Shown piece after piece: positions 7,904 to 11,552 of a stretch of 11,552 bases of DNA (positions are counted from its first letter, which is position 1; the number at the start of each line of letters is the position of its first letter). Both the position numbers and the translations under genes were made by a program. The stretch covers positions 1-11,552 of the forward strand of contig JASGMZ010000078.1 of NCBI GenBank assembly GCA_030156305.1, written 5' to 3'. The notes under the pieces were generated by a model that was given only the letters and a program-made list of their open reading frames with translations, searched no databases and had not been told where the DNA came from. The stretch comes from Bacteroidales bacterium (GTDB lineage: Bacteria; Bacteroidota; Bacteroidia; Bacteroidales; UBA12077).

Positions 7904-7911
7904 CAAATGTA
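7904..7911 (-). promoter_or_regulatory. Probable promoter -7 box (TACATTTG) of the bamD operon
   Basis: Minus-strand TACATTTG (7911 to 7904) is a full match to the Bacteroidota TAnnTTTG box. The -33 region 20 bp upstream reads ATTTTA rather than containing TTTG, so that half is weak. The start of transcription would fall a few bases before ATG 7899 and about 12 bases before the preferred bamD start at 7887. Confidence 0.55.
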
Positions 7912-7980
7912 CAATTTTAGTTTAAAATGCTAAAATTTAATGTATCTAAACGTATAAAAAAGTTAATTTATTTTTTACAA

Positions 7981-8011
7981 TTTGCTAATATTTTAAAAAA
8001 ACGTACTTTTG
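7981..8011 (+). promoter_or_regulatory. Bacteroidota-type promoter of the alpha-oxoamine synthase gene
   Basis: TTTG at 7981-7984, a 19-bp spacer and TACTTTTG at 8004-8011 match both halves of the Bacteroidota primary sigma-factor consensus (TTTG, 19-21 bp, TAnnTTTG). The predicted transcript start is near 8016, leaving about 33 nt of leader before the GTG start codon. Confidence 0.8.
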
Positions 8012-8048
8012 TGCCATAAATTTAAATTAATCACAAAACTTTAAGGTC

Positions 8049-9299
8049 GTGGATATTTTTGATAAAATACAAAAAAGCATGGGCCCGTTGGGTCAATACA
8101 TGGATGAAGCACATGGATATTTTACTTTCCCAAAACTGGAAGGGGATATTCATCCAAAAATGAAATTTAGAGGAAAAGAAGTATTAACCTGGAGCCTAAA
8201 CAACTATCTTGGTTTGGCCAACCATCCGGAAGTACGAAAAGCGGATGCAGAGGGGGCCAAGGAATATGGTTTAGCTTACCCTATGGGTGCAAGAATGATG
8301 TCGGGACAAACCAGCAAACATGAAGAGTTAGAAAATAATTTAGCCGAATTTGAGGGTAAACCCGATGCTTTCCTCCTTAATTTCGGGTACCAGGGAATGG
8401 TTTCTATCATCGATACGTTGGTTAGCCGAAATGATGTTATTGTGTATGATTCCGAATCACACGCGTGTATCATGGATGGCATTTTTCTTCACAAAGCCAA
8501 AGGAGGAAAAAGTTTTGCTTATGCACACAATGACATGGCTAAATGTCAAAAAATGTTAGATTTTGCAACAAATAAAACAAATGAAACCGGTGGTGGCATC
8601 TTATTAATTACCGAAGGAGTTTTCGGAATGACCGGAGACCTTGGAAAATTAAAAGATATTGTAGCTTTAAAAGAAAAATATAATTTCCGCATTCTTGTTG
8701 ACGATGCACATGGTTTTGGAACCATGGGTAAAACAGGTGCCGGAACGTCTGAACATTTTGGTGTTCAGGATGGAATTGATATTTATTTTGCCACTTTTGC
8801 CAAAGCGATGGCTGGTATTGGTGCTTTTGTTGCATCTTCCGAAGATGTAGTTAATTTCCTACGATATAATATGCGTTCGCAAATCTTTGCTAAATCGCTT
8901 CCAATGCCAATGGTGATTGGTGCATTGAAAAGATTAGAACTCCTAAAAACTGAAAAAAAATTAAAAGAAAATCTATGGACTGTTGTGAAAGCCTTGCAAA
9001 AAGGGTTACGTGATGCAGGATTTAATATAGGAAATACAGAATCTCCAGTTACTCCCGTTTATTTGTCAGGTAGTGTACCTGAAGGTACAAATATTACCAT
9101 GGATTTAAGAGAAAACTATAATGTTTTCTGTTCTATTGTTACCTATCCTGTTATTCCAAAAGGGGAATTATTATTACGTTTAATCCCAACAGCAATGCAT
9201 ACCTTAGAGGATGTTGAATATACTATCAATGCATTTAAAGCAGTACATAAGAAATTGGTTGCAGGCGAATATAAATCCGAAACAATCGCTAAAGTATAA
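8049..9299 (+). CDS. Alpha-oxoamine synthase family PLP enzyme (serine palmitoyltransferase / KBL-like)
   Basis: This fold-type I PLP family condenses an acyl-CoA with an amino acid and releases CO2. Members include serine palmitoyltransferase, cysteate acyltransferase of sulfonolipid synthesis, glycine C-acetyltransferase (Kbl) and BioF. The 416-residue product shows the family residues: His138 in SESHACIMDG (stacks on PLP), Asp218 and His221 in VDDAHGFG, Lys252 in ATFAKAMAGIGAF (the PLP Schiff base), and the C-terminal LRLIPTAMHTLEDV. The Lys segment reads TFAKA and lacks the usual GG that follows in BioF, Kbl and SPT. Close relatives are, as I recall, widespread in Bacteroidota under vague names. 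Substrate therefore cannot be fixed; a lipid-base role fits the setting but is inference. The start is GTG (M-D-I-F-D-K), with AAGG only 2 nt before it; the next in-frame ATG is codon 11. It has its own promoter and terminator, so it is probably monocistronic. Confidence 0.9.
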   Translation: MDIFDKIQKSMGPLGQYMDEAHGYFTFPKLEGDIHPKMKFRGKEVLTWSLNNYLGLANHPEVRKADAEGAKEYGLAYPMGARMMSGQTSKHEELENNLAEFEGKPDAFLLNFGYQGMVSIIDTLVSRNDVIVYDSESHACIMDGIFLHKAKGGKSFAYAHNDMAKCQKMLDFATNKTNETGGGILLITEGVFGMTGDLGKLKDIVALKEKYNFRILVDDAHGFGTMGKTGAGTSEHFGVQDGIDIYFATFAKAMAGIGAFVASSEDVVNFLRYNMRSQIFAKSLPMPMVIGALKRLELLKTEKKLKENLWTVVKALQKGLRDAGFNIGNTESPVTPVYLSGSVPEGTNITMDLRENYNVFCSIVTYPVIPKGELLLRLIPTAMHTLEDVEYTINAFKAVHKKLVAGEYKSETIAKV

Positions 9300-9323
9300 A
9301 TTTTGGTTTTTACTTTAATTGAA

Positions 9324-9364
9324 AAAAGAGCCGCAAACAATAAGTTAAGCGGCTTATTTTTTTT
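9324..9364 (+). terminator. Rho-independent terminator after the alpha-oxoamine synthase gene
   Basis: AGCCGC (9329-9334) pairs with GCGGCT (9349-9354), extended by a G-T pair, with a 14-nt loop, and leads into TTATTTTTTTT. It starts about 25 bp after the stop codon. Its sequence is closely related to the terminator at 9900-9940. Confidence 0.88.
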
Positions 9365-9494
9365 ACAAGATTTTTTTTACATCTTCTTTAAAGAAGTGAT
9401 TTCATTATAAGATTAGCATTTACTAATTTTTGATGTTAAAGTTATAGATTGTGATTTAATTTTTTATCTTATTAATTTTGATATTATTTATTCA

Positions 9495-9519
9495 TTTCTT
9501 TTCCTTAGATGAAAAGAAA
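9495..9519. repeat. Perfect 9-bp hairpin TTTCTTTTC / GAAAAGAAA
   Basis: TTTCTTTTC (9495-9503) and GAAAAGAAA (9511-9519) flank a 7-nt loop. It lies 19 bp before the larger palindromic element and may belong to the same repeat unit. Confidence 0.6.
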
Positions 9520-9538
9520 CGAATCAAAGAAAAATCAA

Positions 9539-9662
9539 GGACAAACAATGCTTCAGCCCTCTCTTGTCTTTGAATGAAATAGCAAACCGATGTAAGACAA
9601 GCTCCATCGGACTATTTCTATCCAAAGACAATTCACACCAACGCATGGCTCGCCGTTTGTCC
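9539..9662. repeat. Long imperfect palindromic element (about 124 bp)
   Basis: Nested complementary blocks run inward from both ends: GGACAAAC (9539-9546) with GTTTGTCC (9655-9662), TTGTCTTTG (9564-9572) with CAAAGACAA (9623-9631), GAAATAG (9576-9582) with CTATTTC (9612-9618), and CCGATG (9587-9592) with CATCGG (9605-9610), around a 12-nt centre. An alternative hairpin CTTGTCTT (9563-9570) with AAGACAAG (9594-9601) competes with the main fold. The GC content is higher than the flanks. It encodes no protein; the best guess is a dispersed intergenic palindrome or MITE-like sequence. Its copy number in the genome is unknown. Confidence 0.7.
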
Positions 9663-9868
9663 AATCCAACCCGCGAGATAATCAATACAGCTCATCTTCT
9701 GAAGTAAACAACACTTTTTAATTTATTTTTTAAGTACAAAAATAAAATATCACTCAAAAAAGTATGAATAGAAGGCTAAATTATAAAACAAAAATCTATT
9801 ATAATATAAAAACAGGGGTACCATTGGATAATTAGTTAACGGAGACTATCAGGTTGAATATTAAAGAA

Positions 9869-9917
9869 AAAGTATAAATTTTAGTTTTTACGTTAATTGA
9901 AAAAGAGCTGCAAACAT
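9869..9917 (+). repeat. Diverged duplicate of the alpha-oxoamine synthase gene 3' end and terminator start
   Basis: Positions 9869-9916 repeat 9291-9339 (the last codons AAA GTA TAA, the 3' untranslated stretch and the left arm of the terminator) with three substitutions and one missing A. The similarity continues more weakly into the terminator loop and T-run. Upstream of 9869 only a vague resemblance (AGG..GAATAT) to the gene's coding end remains. Confidence 0.8.
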
Positions 9918-9940
9918 TTAATTTAGCAGCTCTTTTTTTT
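9900..9940. terminator. Bidirectional terminator; serves trxB on the minus strand
   Basis: AAAAAGAGCTGC (9900-9911) pairs with GCAGCTCTTTTT (9926-9937), 12 bp, with a 14-nt loop. A T-run follows on the plus strand (9933-9940), and on the minus strand the complement of 9900-9904 gives another T-run. It lies 17 bp past the trxB stop codon. Confidence 0.85.
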
Positions 9941-9956
9941 CTGAAAACTTTATGAG

Positions 9957-10952
9957 TTATCTTCTTTGGGAAGATAAAAACCTTTCCGCATCAATAGCAG
10001 CCCTGCAACCTGTACCTGCAGCGGTAATAGCTTGTCTGTAATGGGGGTCCATTACATCACCACAGGCAAACACACCTTCAACATTGGTTTTGGAAGTGTC
10101 GGGCTGAGTTTTAATATACCCCACCTCGTCGGTATCGATATACTCCTTAAAGATATCCGAATTAGGTTTATGCCCAATGGCTAAGAAAAACCCGTGAATA
10201 TCAATTTTCACCTCTTCGCCTTTACCGTTGACAAGAATGGCTCCGTTGACGCCACTGCTGTCACCCACAATTTCTTTGGTATTATGCTCAAAAAGAATTT
10301 CAATATTTTTAGTATTAAAAACTCTTTCCTGCATCACTTTCGAAGCTCTCATATGGTCTTTACGGACAATAAGATAAACCTTATTACAGATTCCTGCCAG
10401 GTAAGTAGCCTCTTCGGCAGCAGTATCTCCACCACCTACTACAGCAACATCTTTTCCTTTGTAGAAAAATCCATCGCAGGTAGCACAGGCCGAAACGCCC
10501 TGGCCTTTATATTTGGTTTCTGACTCCAGCCCTAAATATTTTGCAGTGGCACCGGTAGCAATAATTAGTACCTCTGCTTCGATTACCTTTTTATCATCGA
10601 TGGTAACCTTAAAAGGACGTTTTGACAGGTCGGCAGCTGTAGCAATGCCAAAACGAACATCGGTTCCAAAACGCTCTGCCTGTTTTTTAAAATCTTCCAT
10701 CATTACCGGCCCGGTAACACCTTCAGGATATCCCGGATAATTTTCTACTTCATTGGTTGTGGTTAACTGCCCTCCGGGTTCGATCCCTTCGTATAACACG
10801 GGATTTAAATTGGCTCGTGCAGCATAAATTGCTGCCGTATATCCGGCAGGCCCTGAACCAATAATTAAACACTTTACTTTTTCTATCTCTGCATCAACCG
10901 GTGATTGTTTTTTTTCTTCGTCGAGAGGGTCTAATGATTTAAATAATGCCAT
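9957..10952 (-). CDS. trxB: Thioredoxin reductase (NADPH)
   Basis: A cytosolic FAD enzyme passing electrons from NADPH to thioredoxin. The 331 residues contain the FAD site GSGPAG (32-37), EPGGQLTTTNEVENYPG (58-74), the redox disulfide CATC (Cys156, Cys159), the NADPH fold GGGDTA (173-178), the 2'-phosphate region VRKDHMRAS (196-204, in place of E. coli HRRDGFRA), and the C-terminal FAD motif GVFACGDV (293-300). The first 24 or so residues (MALFKSLDPLDEEKKQS...) extend beyond most TrxB proteins; no internal ATG lies before the FAD motif, so this start is the natural one. It converges on the upstream plus-strand gene and ends at a bidirectional terminator. A TAAATTTG box lies on the minus strand at 11078-11071, without a -33 partner, so the promoter is unsettled. 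Confidence 0.95.
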   Translation of the reverse strand: MALFKSLDPLDEEKKQSPVDAEIEKVKCLIIGSGPAGYTAAIYAARANLNPVLYEGIEPGGQLTTTNEVENYPGYPEGVTGPVMMEDFKKQAERFGTDVRFGIATAADLSKRPFKVTIDDKKVIEAEVLIIATGATAKYLGLESETKYKGQGVSACATCDGFFYKGKDVAVVGGGDTAAEEATYLAGICNKVYLIVRKDHMRASKVMQERVFNTKNIEILFEHNTKEIVGDSSGVNGAILVNGKGEEVKIDIHGFFLAIGHKPNSDIFKEYIDTDEVGYIKTQPDTSKTNVEGVFACGDVMDPHYRQAITAAGTGCRAAIDAERFLSSQRR

Positions 10953-11067
10953 TTTTTTAATATTTTAATAATTTGATTGATTTAACGTAATAAATTATTT
11001 AGATAATTTAATATTTTGATAATTCTTATAAGCAATAAATATACCAAAATTTAAGTAAAATAAAATG

Positions 11068-11098
11068 TTGCAAATTTAGAATTGATAACTTATTTTTG
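11068..11098 (+). promoter_or_regulatory. Bacteroidota-type promoter of tRNA-Pro
   Basis: TTG at 11068-11070, a 20-bp spacer and TATTTTTG at 11091-11098 fit the TTG / TAnnTTTG pattern. Transcription would start around 11103, about 40 bp before the mature tRNA. Confidence 0.75.
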
Positions 11099-11145
11099 TG
11101 ATCCGTTTGGAGGGATTAAAGTATAACCATCCAACAGAAAAAGCT

Positions 11146-11223
11146 CGGGATGTAGCTCAGCCCGGTTAGAGTACACGTCTGGGGGGCGTGGGGTCGCCAG
11201 TTCGAATCTGGCCATCCCGACCA
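11146..11223 (+). tRNA. tRNA-Pro, anticodon GGG
   Basis: A full cloverleaf folds by eye. The acceptor CGGGATG pairs with CATCCCG; the D arm is GCTC/GAGT with loop AGCCCGGTTA; the anticodon stem is CACGT/GCGTG around loop CTGGGGG, giving anticodon GGG at 11181-11183 (reads CCC and CCU). The variable loop is GGGTC and the T arm GCCAG-TTCGAAT-CTGGC, followed by discriminator A at 11220. The C1-G72 pair is the bacterial tRNA-Pro identity feature. The 3' CCA is encoded (11221-11223). The gene has its own promoter and terminator. Confidence 0.97.
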
Positions 11224-11234
11224 TAACAATTTCT

Positions 11235-11267
11235 AAAAAGCTAATGCGCAATGTATTAGCTTTTTTT
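11235..11267 (+). terminator. Rho-independent terminator of tRNA-Pro
   Basis: AAAAAGCTAAT (11235-11245) and ATTAGCTTTTT (11255-11265) pair over 11 bp with a 9-nt loop and run into TTTTTTT, 12 bp after the CCA end. Confidence 0.88.
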
Positions 11268-11350
11268 ATATCCTAAAATACAGCATCTTTTATAAAAGCT
11301 GACAATCTGTCAACCTAACTTAAAAATATCATTATAATTAGAAATAATAA

Positions 11351-11496
11351 TAACAAATACTCAATGTAATGCCTAAAAACTATTTGAAAAATCAGCTATA
11401 TAGGCTTTTACAAGGAGTCGACAATAAAATACGTATTTCCCTATATGACATTATCTTATGACATAAAATAGGTATAACATTGAGTATTCATTGTTA
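11351..11496. repeat. Short element bounded by terminal inverted repeats (about 146 bp)
   Basis: The 25-bp left arm (11351-11375) and 28-bp right arm (11469-11496) are inverted copies: 23 of 25 bases agree once a 3-bp gap is allowed, with core ATACTCAATGT on the left and ACATTGAGTAT on the right. Inside are a second inverted pair ATATAGG (11398-11404) and CCTATAT (11440-11446), a perfect 12-bp palindrome AAATACGTATTT (11427-11438), and TATGACAT twice at a 13-bp period (11444, 11457). It holds no open reading frame. Size and form fit a MITE-like element or a structured RNA; no clear target duplication is seen. Confidence 0.65.
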
Positions 11497-11530
11497 ATTT
11501 TTAGTGTTTTGACCCTTTCCCCTTTCGGGA

Positions 11531-11550
11531 CTTTCCCTTAAAAGGGAAAG
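11531..11550. repeat. Palindrome at the window edge
   Basis: CTTTCCCTT (11531-11539) and AAGGGAAAG (11542-11550) are perfect inverted copies two bases apart, in a C-rich context (CCCTTTCCCCTTTCGGGA, 11513-11530) that differs from the AT-rich flank. Probably the edge of another intergenic repeat cut by the window end. Confidence 0.5.
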
Positions 11551-11552
11551 AA

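Larger units (their letters stand above)
9365..9868. other. Long non-coding interval
   Basis: No supported gene. It contains a second T8-ACA run (9371-9381) repeating the one at 9357-9367, a perfect 14-bp palindrome CTTCTTTAAAGAAG (9383-9396), a hairpin and a 124-bp palindromic element (listed separately), then AT-rich sequence without visible structure (about 9715-9860). Confidence 0.6.

Noticed and set aside
9510..9575. Small frame of 22 codons beginning ATG AAA AGA AAC
   Set aside because: It lies inside the hairpin and palindromic element, has no upstream signal, and its bases are explained by the inverted repeats.
9869..9878. A second, decayed copy of the alpha-oxoamine synthase coding region upstream of the duplicated terminator
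   Set aside because: Translation and alignment upstream of 9869 give no convincing match beyond a few bases, so a pseudogene cannot be supported.
11071..11078. Minus-strand TAAATTTG as the trxB promoter
   Set aside because: It matches the -7 consensus but has no -33 partner, would give a 110-nt leader, and overlaps the better-supported tRNA promoter.
11287..11298. CTTTTATAAAAG palindrome as a second tRNA terminator
   Set aside because: The clear terminator at 11235-11267 precedes it, it has no loop, and it lacks a T-run.
11300..11312. TGACA-ATC-TGTCA as an operator
   Set aside because: A 5-bp palindrome in AT-rich DNA with no adjacent gene or promoter to control.

Overview
The window looks like a chromosomal piece of an AT-rich member of the Bacteroidota, probably Bacteroidales- or Marinilabiliales-like. 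The evidence is the gene set and order (bamD, rpoZ, coaBC, DUF4835/PorD, recN, fabI), the secretion signal ending in Ala-Gln, the near absence of Shine-Dalgarno sequences, and Bacteroidota-type promoters (TTG, about 19-20 bp, TAnnTTTG) in front of the PLP-enzyme gene and the tRNA gene. The species cannot be told from the sequence. All protein genes look intact, and none shows composition suggesting recent transfer.

Layout. Positions 1-351 are non-coding and mosaic-repetitive, ending in a tandem octamer array. A DUF819 membrane protein gene follows on the minus strand (352-1497), then 393 bp of non-coding DNA holding the fabI terminator. From 7887 down to 1891 on the minus strand runs one gene train: bamD, rpoZ, coaBC and porD (DUF4835) with gaps of only 15-21 bp, then recN after 135 bp and fabI after 75 bp, closed by a strong terminator. 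A 161-bp intergenic region separates bamD from a divergent alpha-oxoamine synthase gene (8049-9299, plus strand), whose family makes sphingoid or related lipid bases. Then come about 650 bp of non-coding DNA with two related terminators around a long palindromic element. Thioredoxin reductase trxB (9957-10952, minus) follows, then tRNA-Pro(GGG) with its own promoter and terminator (plus), and finally 285 bp of non-coding DNA with a terminal-inverted-repeat element and the edge of another palindrome.

How it fits together. The central block is mostly envelope and lipid housekeeping. FabI completes fatty-acid elongation, CoaBC makes the pantetheine moiety of CoA and ACP, BamD assembles outer-membrane beta-barrels, PorD belongs to a family tied to type IX secretion, and the divergent PLP enzyme probably joins an acyl-CoA to an amino acid. 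RecN (DNA repair), omega (RNA polymerase) and TrxB (thiol redox) are general housekeeping.

I do not see a defence system, prophage, CRISPR array, integrase or clearly new multi-gene system. The parts worth a second look are mainly non-coding: a duplicated gene 3' end plus terminator with a compensatory stem change, two unannotated palindromic elements, and an A10 tract at the CoaC/CoaB domain junction where slippage in either direction meets an immediate stop.
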